From contig NZ_CP039424.1 of the NCBI RefSeq assembly GCF_005877055.1, forward strand, positions 1 through 64,000: 64,000 nucleotides of DNA, written 5' to 3'. The position numbers and the translations under genes are program-made. Position 1 is the first letter of the stretch; each line of letters starts with the position of its first letter. The notes below the pieces were generated by a model, which did not search any database, was not told the DNA's origin, and saw only the letters and a program-made list of their open reading frames with translations. The stretch comes from Citricoccus sp. SGAir0253 (GTDB lineage: Bacteria; Actinomycetota; Actinomycetes; Actinomycetales; Micrococcaceae). This document shows positions 37,743-47,083 of the stretch, piece after piece.

Positions 37743-39287
37743 ATGGCTGAGATCCCCGACTTCATCAAGGACCAGACGCTCTCGCTGGCGCCCGGGGCCG
37801 ACGGGCCCGGACGCGAGGAGACCGCCCCCGAGCCGGGGGCGGGGCTGCCCGTGCCCGCCGGCCCGGCCGTGGCGACCGGCACGGAGGACCCGGCCACCGC
37901 CGTCGGGCGCATGCGCCAGGCCGCGACCCTGCGGCTGCCGCACCCGCGCCGGTTCCGCGCCGCCCAGCTCAAGGGGATCCGCCGGATGCTGGAGGAGGAG
38001 TCCGAGGCGATCTGCGCCGCCCTGGCGAGCGACGTGGGCAAGTCCCGCACGGAGGCGCTGATCACGGAGATCCAGTCCGTGCGCTCCGAGGTGGACCACG
38101 CCCTGCTGTACCTGACCGACTGGATGGAGCCGCAGGCCGTCAAGGTGCCGCTGGCGCTGCAGCCGGCCAGCGCGAAGGTGGAGGCCCGGCCGCTGGGCAC
38201 GGTGCTCGTCATCGCCCCGTGGAACTACCCGTTCCAGCTGCTGCTCGCGCCCCTCGTGGCGGCCGTGGCGGCGGGGAACTCCGTGGTGCTCAAGCCCAGC
38301 GAGAAGGCCCCGGCCACCTCGGAGCTGGTCGGCCGGCTCATCCCGCAGTACCTCGACCCGCGGGCCGTGGCGGTGGTCCAGGGCGGCGCCGAGACCGTGC
38401 AGGGGCTGCTGGCCGAGAGGTTCGACCACGTGTTCTACACCGGCGGGGAGCGGGTGGGCCGGATCGTCTACGAGGCCGCCGCCCGGCAGCTGACCCCGGT
38501 GACGCTCGAGCTGGGCGGGAAGTCGCCGTGCGTGGTGGCCGACGGCCGCAACTGGCCCGCGATCGCCCGGCGGATCGCCTTCGGCAAGTTCATCAACGCC
38601 GGGCAGACGTGCGTGGCCCCGGACTACGTCCTGGCGGTCGGCGAGGAGACCCAGCGCCAGCTGGAGCGGCACCTGCCGCGGGCCATCCGCGAGTTCTACG
38701 GCGAGGACCCCGCGACCTCCCCGGACTACGGCCGGATGATCGACGCCGCGCACGCCGAGCGCGTGGGCGGGCTGCTGCGCGACGCCCTGGAGCCGGGCGA
38801 GGGGCGGGCCCCCGCCCGGCTCGTGCACGGCGGCCGGGTGGACGCGGCGGAGCGCTACGTGGAGCCGACCGTGGTGGCGGACGTGGCCCCGGACAGCCCG
38901 CTGATGGCCGAGGAGATCTTCGGCCCGGTCCTGCCGATCCTGCGCGTGGACACCTTCGAGGAGGCCGTGGAGTTCATCACCGCCCGGCCCCACCCGCTGG
39001 CCGCCTACCTGTTCACGGACCGGCACCGCTACCACCGGGCCTTCGAGGAGCGGGTCACCGCCGGGGCCCTGGCCTTCGACGTCGCCCTCATCCAGGCGGG
39101 GCTGCCCACGCTGCCGTTCGGCGGCGTGGGGCCCTCCGGGATGGGCGCCTACCACGGCCGGGCCGGGTTCGAGACGTTCTCCCAGCTGCGCCCGGCGCTG
39201 ACCAAGACGGACCAGGTGGACACCCTCAAGGCCGTCTACCCGCCCTACACGTGGGCCAAGCGCCAGGCGATCCGGCGCATCCTCTGA
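37743..39287 (+). CDS. Aldehyde dehydrogenase (ALDH3 type)
   Basis: NAD(P)-dependent aldehyde oxidation to carboxylate. The 514 residues are slightly longer than class 3 enzymes because of a 60-residue Pro/Gly/Ala N-terminal extension. Catalytic C290 lies in NAGQTCVAPDY, the general base E256 in LELGGKSP, and the C-terminal EIFGPVLPIL and LPFGGVGPSGMGAYHG are typical of the fatty-aldehyde/coniferyl-aldehyde group. The substrate is unknown. It converges with pgm, 45 nt away. Confidence 0.93.
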   Translation: MAEIPDFIKDQTLSLAPGADGPGREETAPEPGAGLPVPAGPAVATGTEDPATAVGRMRQAATLRLPHPRRFRAAQLKGIRRMLEEESEAICAALASDVGKSRTEALITEIQSVRSEVDHALLYLTDWMEPQAVKVPLALQPASAKVEARPLGTVLVIAPWNYPFQLLLAPLVAAVAAGNSVVLKPSEKAPATSELVGRLIPQYLDPRAVAVVQGGAETVQGLLAERFDHVFYTGGERVGRIVYEAAARQLTPVTLELGGKSPCVVADGRNWPAIARRIAFGKFINAGQTCVAPDYVLAVGEETQRQLERHLPRAIREFYGEDPATSPDYGRMIDAAHAERVGGLLRDALEPGEGRAPARLVHGGRVDAAERYVEPTVVADVAPDSPLMAEEIFGPVLPILRVDTFEEAVEFITARPHPLAAYLFTDRHRYHRAFEERVTAGALAFDVALIQAGLPTLPFGGVGPSGMGAYHGRAGFETFSQLRPALTKTDQVDTLKAVYPPYTWAKRQAIRRIL

Positions 39288-39331
39288 CGCCCGGCCCGGC
39301 GGGTCCCGGCCGGTGGCCCGCCGGCCCCGGG

Positions 39332-41152
39332 TCAGGCGATGACGGCGTCCACGATCGCCTTGGCCTCGGCCTGCACCTGCGCCAGGTGCTCGGCCGAGAC
39401 GAAGGACTCCGCGTAGATCTTGTACACGTCCTCGGTGCCGGAGGGCCGCGCGGCGAACCAGGCGTTCTCCGTGGTGACCTTCAGCCCGCCGATGGCCGCC
39501 CCGTTGCCGGGGGCCTCGGTCATCCGGGCGGTGATCGGCTCGCCGGCCAGGGTGTCCGCGGTGACGTCCGCCGGGGACATCCGCTTGAGCCGGGCCTTCT
39601 GCTCCGCGGTGGCCGGCGCGTCGACGCGCGCGTACACCGGGTCGCCGTACCGGGCCACCAGTTCGGCGTAGTACTCCGAGGGGGACTTCCCCGTCACCGC
39701 GCGGATCTCCGCGGCCAGCAGGCACAGCAGGATGCCGTCCTTGTCCGTGGACCACGGCGAGCCGTCGAGGCACACGAAGGACGCCCCGGCCGACTCCTCG
39801 CCGCCGAAAACCCCCGTGCCGTCCAGCAGCCCGGGCACGAACCACTTGAAGCCCACCGGCACCTCCACGAGGTCCCGGCCCAGCCCCGCGGCCACCCGGT
39901 CGATCATCGAGGAGGAGACGAGGGTCTTCCCGACGCCGGCCCCGGCCGGCCAGCCGTGCCGGTGGCGGTAGAGGTAGTCGATCGCCACGGACAGGAAGTG
40001 GTTCGGGTTCATCAGCCCGCCGTCCGGGGTGACGATGCCGTGCCGGTCGGCGTCGGCGTCGTTGCCCGTGGCGATGTCGAAGGGCGTCCCGGCCGCGGGC
40101 GCCCCCGCGGCGTCCGGCCTCGGGGCACCCGCCGGTGCCGCGCCGTCGGGCCGCATCCGGCCGATGAGCGAGGCCATGGCGTGGGGGGAGGAGCAGTCCA
40201 TCCGGATCTTCCCGTCCCAGTCCAGGGTCATGAACGGCCACCGGGGATCGACCTGGGGGTTCACCACGGTCAGGTCCAGGCCGTGGCGCTCGCCGATCTC
40301 GCCCCAGTAGCCCACGGACGCCCCGCCCATGGGATCGGCGCCGATGCGCACGCCGGCCGCGCGGATGGCGTCCAGGTCGATGACCCTCGGCAGGTCCGAG
40401 ACGTAGCGGTCCAGGAAGTCGAACGTGCCCAGGGCCGGGTGCCCCTCGACCTCGGCCGCCGGGACGCGCCTCACCCCGGCCAGGCCGTCCGCGAGCAGCT
40501 CGTTGGCGCGGGCGGCGATCCAGTCGGTCGCGTCCGTGTCCGCCGGGCCGCCGTGGGGCGGGTTGTACTTGAACCCGCCGTCGGCCGGGGGGTTGTGGGA
40601 GGGCGTGATGACGATGCCGTCCGCCAGCCCGGGGGCGGGAACGCCCGCCTCGCTGCCCGCCGGGGCCGGCGCCGTGTCCGGGGCCGCTGCGGGCTCGGTG
40701 GGCCCGGCGGGATCGGTGGCGGCACCGCCCAGCCGGCCCGCGTTGAGCACCAGGATCGCGTGCGAGACCGCCGGGGTGGGCGTGTAGCCGCCGCGCGAGT
40801 CGACCAGCGTGCGCACCCCGTTGCCGAGCAGCACCTCGAGCGCGGTGTCCTGCGCCGGCCCGGACAGGGCGTGGGTGTCCCGGCCGATCAGCAGCGGGCC
40901 GGTGATGCCCTGGGCCGCGCGGTACTCCACGATCGCCTGCGTGATCGCCGCGATGTGGTCCTCGTTGAAGGACGTCCGCAGCGAGGACCCGCGGTGGCCG
41001 GAGGTGCCGAAGGAGACCCGCTGCGCCGGGTCAGCGGGGTCCGGGTGGCGCTCGGTGTAGGCCGCCAGCAGGGCGTCCAGGTCGACGAGGTCTTCGGGGA
41101 GGGCCACGGTGCCCGCCCGCTCGGCCGCGGGCGCAGGAGTCTGAGCGTTCAT
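39332..41152 (-). CDS. pgm: Phosphoglucomutase
   Basis: Interconverts glucose-1- and glucose-6-phosphate, feeding UDP-glucose supply. About 606 residues, longer than the usual 545-560 because of two Ala/Pro/Gly insertions (around 135-160 and 310-330). Motifs: [11 protein letters not shown] near the N-terminus, phosphoserine loop [12 protein letters not shown], metal site [10 protein letters not shown], sugar-binding [10 protein letters not shown] and phosphate-binding [16 protein letters not shown] 41152 is chosen; a longer open frame upstream is non-coding in character. UDP-glucose made through this route would serve both SqdB and GpgS in this window. Confidence 0.94.
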   Translation of the reverse strand: MNAQTPAPAAERAGTVALPEDLVDLDALLAAYTERHPDPADPAQRVSFGTSGHRGSSLRTSFNEDHIAAITQAIVEYRAAQGITGPLLIGRDTHALSGPAQDTALEVLLGNGVRTLVDSRGGYTPTPAVSHAILVLNAGRLGGAATDPAGPTEPAAAPDTAPAPAGSEAGVPAPGLADGIVITPSHNPPADGGFKYNPPHGGPADTDATDWIAARANELLADGLAGVRRVPAAEVEGHPALGTFDFLDRYVSDLPRVIDLDAIRAAGVRIGADPMGGASVGYWGEIGERHGLDLTVVNPQVDPRWPFMTLDWDGKIRMDCSSPHAMASLIGRMRPDGAAPAGAPRPDAAGAPAAGTPFDIATGNDADADRHGIVTPDGGLMNPNHFLSVAIDYLYRHRHGWPAGAGVGKTLVSSSMIDRVAAGLGRDLVEVPVGFKWFVPGLLDGTGVFGGEESAGASFVCLDGSPWSTDKDGILLCLLAAEIRAVTGKSPSEYYAELVARYGDPVYARVDAPATAEQKARLKRMSPADVTADTLAGEPITARMTEAPGNGAAIGGLKVTTENAWFAARPSGTEDVYKIYAESFVSAEHLAQVQAEAKAIVDAVIA

Positions 41153-41472
41153 GGGACCACTGTTCCACGAACGGGAAACGCCGGGGTAGCAGGGCGGTGA
41201 ACATGACCGAGGACGGCGGCCCGTCCCGCCGGCGCCCGCGGGCGACTGGTTGAATGGGGGACGGGTTTGCCGCGGTGGCCGCACAGGTGCCACCGGCCGC
41301 ACGAGGGTCGTGACCCCGGCGCGCACCGACGGGCGGACGCCGGGCGGCTTCGCGGGGTCCATCCGGCGCCTCGCCCCGGACGAGGACTGACCCCACCGAC
41401 CGGGATCCCGCCGAGCGGGACGCGGACGGTGCCGGGGCTGTGGACGAACGGTGCGCCGTCCCGTCCGGCGCC
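41153..41472. other. Gene-free stretch between pgm and the DUF4190 gene
   Basis: 320 nt without a convincing gene. A 26-codon GTG frame at 41310-41390 exists but has no promoter or ribosome site. A single relaxed DnaA-like box (TGTGGACGA) lies near 41440. I see nothing else. Confidence 0.5.
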
Positions 41473-41478
41473 TAGACT
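41473..41478 (+). promoter_or_regulatory. -10 of a likely leaderless mRNA
   Basis: TAGACT followed by 6 nt and ATG 41485. Confidence 0.65.
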
Positions 41479-41484
41479 GGGGCC

Positions 41485-41997
41485 ATGGCCGACCCGAACG
41501 CACGCGACCGGGGTGGACAGGGGCACGACCCGGACCGGTACCGCCCGTTCGACGACCCCCACCACCCCTCCTGGTACACGGACGCCGGCGCCCGCCCGGA
41601 CGCCGGCCCGGCACCGGGCGCGTCCCCGCAGGACCCCTACGCCGACCAGCCGTACGCCGGACTCCCGGGCGGTCCGGGGCCGTACCCGCTCCACGGCGGA
41701 TACCCCGGCGCCGGCGGCCCCGGGGGCCGGGCGACCTGGACGCCCCGGCCGGTGGACGGGCGCCGGACCACGGCGCTGGGACTCACGGCCCTGGTCCTGG
41801 GCATCTCCGGGGTGGCGACCTTCGGCACGCTGCTGGTCCCGCAGCTGCTGGCCATCGTGTTCGGCCACCTGAGCCTGCGCCGGGAGCCGGACGCGCGCGG
41901 CCTCGCGCTCGCGGGGCTCATCATGGGGTACGTCGTCAGCGGGCTGTGGGTGCTGATGATCCTGGGCCTGGTCGCCTTCGGGATCCTCCTGGCCTAG
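41485..41997 (+). CDS. DUF4190-type membrane protein
   Basis: 170-residue protein with a Pro/Gly/Asp/Tyr-rich disordered cytoplasmic half (about 1-90) and two membrane helices (about 95-120 and 143-168) separated by [23 protein letters not shown], here the DUF4190 signature (GHLSLRR, GLALAG). Small proteins of this type are common in actinobacteria and have no known biochemical function. The stop TAG shares a CTAG tetranucleotide with the stop of the converging phosphatase gene. Confidence 0.88.
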   Translation: MADPNARDRGGQGHDPDRYRPFDDPHHPSWYTDAGARPDAGPAPGASPQDPYADQPYAGLPGGPGPYPLHGGYPGAGGPGGRATWTPRPVDGRRTTALGLTALVLGISGVATFGTLLVPQLLAIVFGHLSLRREPDARGLALAGLIMGYVVSGLWVLMILGLVAFGILLA

Positions 41998-42704
41998 GGC
42001 GTTCCCGGACCCGGGACGGCGCCCCGGTGCGGCGGCATCTCGTCCGCCAGCGCCGAGCCTGCGTGGGGCACGGTGCGGGCGTTGTAGTCCGCGATCTGCC
42101 ACCCCCGCTCGGCGTGTTCCTCGAGCACCGTCCAGGCGCAGTTCTCGAGGGGGGCGAGCATGTTCCGCAACCGGAAGGGGGCCTCGAAGAAGGCCAGGAC
42201 GCCGCTGCGCAACGCCGCCCCGTGGCCCACGAGGACGGCCGTCGACCCGGGTCCCAGTGCCCCGGCGGCATCGCGCAGCACGGCCGTCATCCGCGCCTCG
42301 ACCTCCGCCGGAAGCTCGGCACCGGGCACCCGGTAGTCGGCCTCGGCGAGGAACCTCGCGTAGACCTCGGGGTGGCTGCGGCGGAACTCGGCGAACGTGG
42401 TCCCCTGGCGGATGCCGACGTGGTACTCGCGCAGCCGGGCATCCTCGACCACCTCCAGGCCGGTGAGCGCCGCCAGTTCGCGCGCGGTGCCGCGCGCCCG
42501 CTGGAGGTCACTGGACCAGATGAAGGCGGGGGCCAGGGTGGCCAGTGCCCGGGCGGCCCGCCGCGCCTGCTCGCGGCCGACCGGGTCGAGGGGGATGTCG
42601 GCGTGCCCCTGGGCCCGGTCCTGGACGTTCCACTCCGTGCGGCCGTGGCGCCACAGCACCAGTCGGCGCCGGTCCGCCCGGAGGGGTCCTGGGGCGTGGT
42701 GCAT
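41994..42704 (-). CDS. Histidine phosphatase, probable glucosyl-3-phosphoglycerate phosphatase
   Basis: Phosphoglycerate-mutase-like phosphatase of 236 residues. The phosphohistidine is H20 in LVLWRHGRTEWN, and the second histidine is in VLVGHGAALRSG. Other motifs: QGHADIPLDPVGREQA, WSSDLQRARGTA, RLREYHVG. The pattern, including the aromatic C-terminal part (NCAWTVLEEH, WQIADYNA), resembles mycobacterial GpgP. Because it is divergent from gpgS, dephosphorylation of glucosyl-3-phosphoglycerate to glucosylglycerate is the best inference. A general sugar or cobalamin-type phosphatase is the alternative. ATG at 42704. Confidence 0.85.
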   Translation of the reverse strand: MHHAPGPLRADRRRLVLWRHGRTEWNVQDRAQGHADIPLDPVGREQARRAARALATLAPAFIWSSDLQRARGTARELAALTGLEVVEDARLREYHVGIRQGTTFAEFRRSHPEVYARFLAEADYRVPGAELPAEVEARMTAVLRDAAGALGPGSTAVLVGHGAALRSGVLAFFEAPFRLRNMLAPLENCAWTVLEEHAERGWQIADYNARTVPHAGSALADEMPPHRGAVPGPGTP

Positions 42705-42743
42705 CCGTTCGTCCTGTCTCCTCGTCCGGTGGTCCTCGGATCG

Positions 42744-42749
42744 ATCCTA
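42744..42749 (-). promoter_or_regulatory. Candidate -10 for the gpgP-like gene
   Basis: The minus strand reads TAGGAT, about 40 nt upstream of the ATG at 42704. Confidence 0.5.
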
Positions 42750-42848
42750 GGGGTCACCCCCTCCTGCTCCGCGTCCCGGACCCCGGGGCCGACCGCCACC
42801 GGGCCCCTCGCCACGGACGAGCCCCTTCCCTCGGGCGGGTGGGCTCGG

Positions 42849-42854
42849 TACTGT
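42849..42854 (+). promoter_or_regulatory. Candidate -10 for the gpgS operon
   Basis: TACTGT, about 55 nt upstream of the gpgS start; no clear -35. Confidence 0.4.
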
Positions 42855-42910
42855 GCGGGCACCTGCAGTTCCCCCGGCGGGAGGGGAGCCCACCGTCGGA
42901 GGAGGTCATG

Positions 42911-43879
42911 ATGCGACAGGACGTGAGCGACTGGTTCGCCGCCCGCAGCCACCGTGCGGGCGAGTGGTCACCGCAGGACCTGCTGGAGGCCAAGGGGGAC
43001 TGCACGATCAGCGTGGTGCTGCCGGCCCGCAACGAGGCGAGGACCGTCGGCCAGATCGTGGGCGCCCTGCGGGCGGAGCTCATGGAGGCCGTGCCCCTGG
43101 TCGACGAGCTGGTCGTGGTCGACTCCGACTCCGACGACGACACGGCCGAGGTCGCGCGCGCGGCCGGTGCGCAGGTGTTCCGCCAGGACGGCATCCTGCC
43201 GGGGCACGGCAACGTCCCCGGCAAGGGCGAGGCCCTGTGGAAGTCCCTGGCGGTGACGTCCGGGGACGTGGTGGCGTTCATCGACTCCGACCTGAGGGAC
43301 TTCGAGACGGCCTTCGCCGTCGGGTTGCTCGGGCCGCTGCTGGGCGATCCGGCGGTCCAGTTCGTCAAGGGCTGCTACGACCGCCCGCTCCACGACGGGC
43401 AGACGGTCCACCCGGCCGGCGGCGGACGGGTGACCGAGCTCGTCGCCCGCCCGCTGCTGAACCTGTTCTGGCCCCGGCTGGCGGGCTTCGTCCAGCCGCT
43501 GGCCGGGGAGTACGCGGGACGCCGGGCCCTGCTGGAGGCGATCCCGTTCGTCTCCGGGTACGGCGTGGAGATCGCCATGCTGATCGACGTCCTGGAGGCG
43601 GTCGGCCTGGACGCCATGGCCCAGGTGGACCTGGGCGTGCGCACCCACCGGAACTCCTCCGACGCGGCCCTGGCCCGGATGGCCGCCCAGATCCAGCTCA
43701 CGGTGCACGCCCGCCTGTGGGGGGAGGGGTCCATGGCCGAGGACTCCGCGGACCTGACCCAGTTCATGCGCCGCGGGGACCGGTTCATCGCCGAGTCCCA
43801 CGAGATCGCGGTCCGGGAACGCCCGCCCATGGCCGAGATCCCCGAGTACGCCCCCGCTCCGGCCGAACGGGTGGCATGA
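42911..43879 (+). CDS. gpgS: Glucosyl-3-phosphoglycerate synthase
   Basis: GT81-family (GT-A fold) enzyme joining glucose from a nucleotide donor to 3-phosphoglycerate, the first step to glucosylglycerate and, in mycobacteria, methylglucose lipopolysaccharides. The 322 residues match GpgS length. Motifs: SVVLPARNEARTVGQIV, VVDSDSDDDTAEVA, the metal-binding VAFIDSDLRDF, GKGEALWKS, and YGVEIAMLIDV with QVDLGVRTHRNSS. Tandem ATGs lie at 42908 and 42911; the second is 5 nt from GGAGGAGG and is preferred. First gene of a four-gene operon with 4-nt overlaps. Confidence 0.93.
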   Translation: MRQDVSDWFAARSHRAGEWSPQDLLEAKGDCTISVVLPARNEARTVGQIVGALRAELMEAVPLVDELVVVDSDSDDDTAEVARAAGAQVFRQDGILPGHGNVPGKGEALWKSLAVTSGDVVAFIDSDLRDFETAFAVGLLGPLLGDPAVQFVKGCYDRPLHDGQTVHPAGGGRVTELVARPLLNLFWPRLAGFVQPLAGEYAGRRALLEAIPFVSGYGVEIAMLIDVLEAVGLDAMAQVDLGVRTHRNSSDAALARMAAQIQLTVHARLWGEGSMAEDSADLTQFMRRGDRFIAESHEIAVRERPPMAEIPEYAPAPAERVA

Positions 43880-45015
43880 GCGGCCTGCGCGTCCTCGTCA
43901 ACGCCGGCCCCTGGCTCCCCGTCCCGCCGCAGGGCTACGGGGGGATCGAGACGGTGGTGGCCACGCTCGTCCCGGAGCTCCGCCGGGCGGGCGCGCACGT
44001 CACCCTGGCTACCGTGGGCCCCTCCACGCTCGAGGCCGACGACCACCTGCGGGTGCTGGACGAGCCGGCCCTCCCCTCCATCGCGATGCCCTACAACCGG
44101 GTCTCCGGCATCGCCCACGCCCACATGCAGGGCATCGTCGAGGCGTTGCGGGACGGGGGCCGGTGGGACGTGGTCCACGACCACCTGGAGGTCGTGGGCC
44201 CCTCCGTGCTGGGGGCCATGGGGCGGTCGGCGCCGCCGACGCTGCAGACCCTGCACTGGGACCTGCGCAAGCACCCGGAGTTCTACTCCCGCTTCCGCGG
44301 ACACGGCCGGGTGTGCTTCGCCGCCGTCTCCGCCTCCCAGCTCGAGCGGGCGCCGCGGAACCTGCGGGACCAGACGCTCGGGGTCGTGCCCCTGGCGGCC
44401 CCCGCGGGCACGGAGGTGGACGTGGCCCCGGGGGACCACGCCCTGGTGCTGGCCCGCATCACCGCGGACAAGGGCCAGGACCTGGCCGCCCGTGCCTGCC
44501 GCCGGGCGGGGGTGCCGCTGGTGCTGGCCGGACCGGTGGCCGGCGTCGGGGACCCGGCGGAACTCGAGCGCCGGCTGGCGGACGGCGACGAGGCCCTCAC
44601 CGGCCACCCGGACGTGCGGTACTGGCTGGAGGCGGTCCGGCCGCTGGTGGACGGGACGGCGGTGCGGTGGATCGGCGGCGTCGCGGGCGAGGAGAAGGAG
44701 CGGGTCCTGCGCTCGGCCCGCGTCCTGCTGGCGCCGAACCGGTGGGCCGAGCCGGGTGCCACCGGCGTCGTCGAGGCCCTGTCCCGGGGGGTGCCGGTGG
44801 TCGGGACGCCCCTGGGCGTGTTGCCCTCGCTCGTGCAGGACGGGCGCACGGGCTTCCTCGCCGCCGACGAGGACGGGCTGGCCGCCGCGCTGGAACGCAC
44901 CGGCGAGCTCGACCCCCAGGCCTGCCGGGACGCCGCCCGCCAGTGGACGCCGGCCGGGATGGCCCGTCGGTACCTGGACCTGTACGAGCGGCTCCTGGAG
45001 GCGAACCGGCCATGA
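43876..45015 (+). CDS. Family 4 glycosyltransferase in the gpgS operon
   Basis: GT-B glycosyltransferase, 379 residues. The N-terminal acceptor domain begins LRVLVNAGPWLPVPPQGYGGIETVV. The C-terminal donor domain has LVLARITADKGQDLAARA and NRWAEPGATGVVEALSRGVPVVGTP, the GT4 nucleotide-sugar signature with a conserved Glu. It starts in an ATGA overlap with gpgS, so it probably acts on the GpgS product or a related carrier, for example to extend glucosyl(phospho)glycerate. This is inference from context; acceptor and donor are unknown. Confidence 0.88.
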   Translation: MSGLRVLVNAGPWLPVPPQGYGGIETVVATLVPELRRAGAHVTLATVGPSTLEADDHLRVLDEPALPSIAMPYNRVSGIAHAHMQGIVEALRDGGRWDVVHDHLEVVGPSVLGAMGRSAPPTLQTLHWDLRKHPEFYSRFRGHGRVCFAAVSASQLERAPRNLRDQTLGVVPLAAPAGTEVDVAPGDHALVLARITADKGQDLAARACRRAGVPLVLAGPVAGVGDPAELERRLADGDEALTGHPDVRYWLEAVRPLVDGTAVRWIGGVAGEEKERVLRSARVLLAPNRWAEPGATGVVEALSRGVPVVGTPLGVLPSLVQDGRTGFLAADEDGLAAALERTGELDPQACRDAARQWTPAGMARRYLDLYERLLEANRP

Positions 45016-45989
45016 CCGTCCGCATCGCCCTGGTCGGGGCCGGCTCGGTGGGCCGGCGCCACGTCGACGTGCTGCACCGCCTGGGCGGCGCCCGCGTCGT
45101 GAGCGTCACGGACGCGCACGCGCCCGCCGCCGAGGCGCTCGCGTCCGAGCTCGGGGCCGCGGCCTTCGCCGACGCCGAGGAGGCCCTCGACGCCGTGGCG
45201 GTGGACGCCGTCTACGTCTGCGTTCCCCCGTTCGCCCACGGCCCGGCCGAGCACGCCGCCCTGGACCGCGGCAGGCCGCTGTTCGTGGAGAAGCCCGTGG
45301 GCCTGGGCCTGGAGGTGGCCGAGCAGGTCGCGGCCCGGGTGGAGGCCACCGGCGTGGTCACGGGCACGGGGTACCACTGGCGCTGCCTGGACACGGCCCG
45401 GCGGGCCCGGCGGCTGCTGGAGGACGCGCCGCCGCTGCTGGCCAACGGGTACTGGCTGGACAAGCGCCCCCCGGTGCCGTGGTGGGGACGGACCGACCGC
45501 TCCGGCGGGCAGATCATCGAGCAGGCCACGCACGTGCTCGACACCGCCCGGTACCTCCTGGGCGAGGTCGAGGAGGTCTACGCCGCCGGCGTGAACGTCC
45601 CGCCGGCGGACGCGGACGACGCCTGGGGTGACGTCGACGACGCCACGGCGACCACCCTCCGCTTCCGGTCCGGGGCCGTGGCGACCCTGGCCGCCACCTC
45701 CGCGCTGCCGGGCCGTCACCGGGCCGCCCTGCACGTGGTCAGCCGCGGGCGCTACCTCGAGGTCTCCGAGGAGTCGCTGACCGTCCATGCCGGGATCGAG
45801 CGGCACGAGCACGTCCGCAGCGAGGACCCGCGGCTCGTGGTGGACCGGGAGTTCCTCGAGGCCGTGCGCGGGGAACGCGAGTCCACGCGGGTGCCCTACG
45901 GCGAGGCCCTGCGCACCCACCGCCTCGCCTGCGCCATCGCCGAGTCGGCCCGGACCGGTGTCCCCGTGCGGTTGGGACTGCGGGCGTGA
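45012..45989 (+). CDS. Gfo/Idh/MocA family oxidoreductase
   Basis: NAD(P)-dependent sugar or cyclitol dehydrogenase, 325 residues. The Rossmann site is VALVGAGSVGRRHVDVL-like (IALVGAGSVGRRH near residue 5), the nicotinamide-binding EKP motif is in LFVEKPVG, and the C-terminal alpha/beta domain has GGQIIEQATHVLDTARYLLG with the catalytic-region histidine. Coupled by ATGA to the preceding glycosyltransferase and by GTGA to the following dehydrogenase. Substrate unknown; context suggests a sugar, glycerate glycoside or nucleotide sugar. Confidence 0.9.
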   Translation: MTVRIALVGAGSVGRRHVDVLHRLGGARVVSVTDAHAPAAEALASELGAAAFADAEEALDAVAVDAVYVCVPPFAHGPAEHAALDRGRPLFVEKPVGLGLEVAEQVAARVEATGVVTGTGYHWRCLDTARRARRLLEDAPPLLANGYWLDKRPPVPWWGRTDRSGGQIIEQATHVLDTARYLLGEVEEVYAAGVNVPPADADDAWGDVDDATATTLRFRSGAVATLAATSALPGRHRAALHVVSRGRYLEVSEESLTVHAGIERHEHVRSEDPRLVVDREFLEAVRGERESTRVPYGEALRTHRLACAIAESARTGVPVRLGLRA

Positions 45990-47083
45990 GCACGCGCCGC
46001 AACCTCATCGTCCCGGCCCGGGGGCGGATCGAGATCGTCGACGAGGAGGTCCCGGCGGTCCCGGAGGGTGGCCTGCTGCTCGAGACGGTCGCCACCGGCC
46101 TGTCCGCCGGCACGGAGCTCGCCTTCGTCAAGGGCGACCATCCCGGCCTGCACTCACGGCTCGACCCGGAGCTGGGCCTGTTCCACCGCGGCGTGCCCGA
46201 GCAGGGCTACCCGGTGCGCCGGCTCGGCTACATGGAGGTCGCCCGCGTGGTGCGGTCGTGCACGCCCGCCTTCCGGGACGGTGACGTCCTGGCCGCCGCC
46301 TATGGCCACGCGACCGCGCACGTGGCGGACCCCGTGACGGAGCACCTCGTGCCGCTGCCCGGGGACCTCGACCCGCTGCTGGGCGTGTTCGTGGCCCACT
46401 TCGGGCCGATCTGCGCCAACGGGCTGCTGCACGCCGCCGCGGACGCCGGGCCGGTGACGGCCCTCGGGGACGGGGTGGCGGGGCGGCTCGTGCTCGTCAC
46501 GGGAGCGGGCCCGATCGGCCTGCTCACCGCCCTGTTCGCACGCTTCCTCGGGGCCCGGGAGGTGGCCGTGGCCGACGCCGACCCGCGGCGCCGCGCCCTG
46601 GCGGAGCGGCTCGGCTTCCTGCCGCTGGACCTGGAGGACGACCCGGGGCGGACGCTGAAGACCCGGTGGCGGCACGGAACGGGCGACCACGGGGCGGACG
46701 TGGTGTTCCAGTGCCGCGGCAAGCCCCGGGCCCTGCAGGCGGCGCTGCGCTCGGTGCGGCCGCAGGGCACCGTGGTGGACCTGGCGTTCTATACCGAGGG
46801 AGCCGACGCCGTGCGGCTGGGGGAGGAGTTCCACCACAACGGCCTGAGCCTGCGGTGCGCCCAGATCGGGCGGGTGCCGCGGGGGCTGGCCCACGACTGG
46901 GACCGGCACCGGCTCTCGGCCGAGACCCTCCGGCTGCTGGATGCCCACGCGCCCGAGGTGCGCGAGCACCTCATCACGGACGTGGAGGACTTCGAGGAGG
47001 CACCCGCGCTCATGGGGGAGGTCGCGGCGCGGCGGCGGCACGTGCTCACCGCCGTCTTCCTCACCGGGGCGGGGAGCCGGTGA
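45986..47083 (+). CDS. Atypical zinc-binding-type MDR dehydrogenase
   Basis: Medium-chain dehydrogenase/reductase family protein, 365 residues. The nucleotide site is VLVTGAGPIGLLTALFARFLGA, here seen as the GAGPIGLL core. In the catalytic half the usual zinc-ligand motif GxCGTD is replaced by TGLSAGTEL, and the GHE motif by GYMEVARVV, so the catalytic zinc is probably missing. The same SAGTEL form occurs in a poorly studied MDR group found with Gfo/Idh proteins and glycosyltransferases. GTG start overlaps the previous stop. The 3' end overlaps the converging amidase gene by 23 nt. Confidence 0.85.
   Translation: MSTRRNLIVPARGRIEIVDEEVPAVPEGGLLLETVATGLSAGTELAFVKGDHPGLHSRLDPELGLFHRGVPEQGYPVRRLGYMEVARVVRSCTPAFRDGDVLAAAYGHATAHVADPVTEHLVPLPGDLDPLLGVFVAHFGPICANGLLHAAADAGPVTALGDGVAGRLVLVTGAGPIGLLTALFARFLGAREVAVADADPRRRALAERLGFLPLDLEDDPGRTLKTRWRHGTGDHGADVVFQCRGKPRALQAALRSVRPQGTVVDLAFYTEGADAVRLGEEFHHNGLSLRCAQIGRVPRGLAHDWDRHRLSAETLRLLDAHAPEVREHLITDVEDFEEAPALMGEVAARRRHVLTAVFLTGAGSR

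Noticed and set aside
41310-41390. 26-codon GTG frame between pgm and the DUF4190 gene
   Set aside because: No ribosome site or leaderless hexamer; the length is expected by chance.
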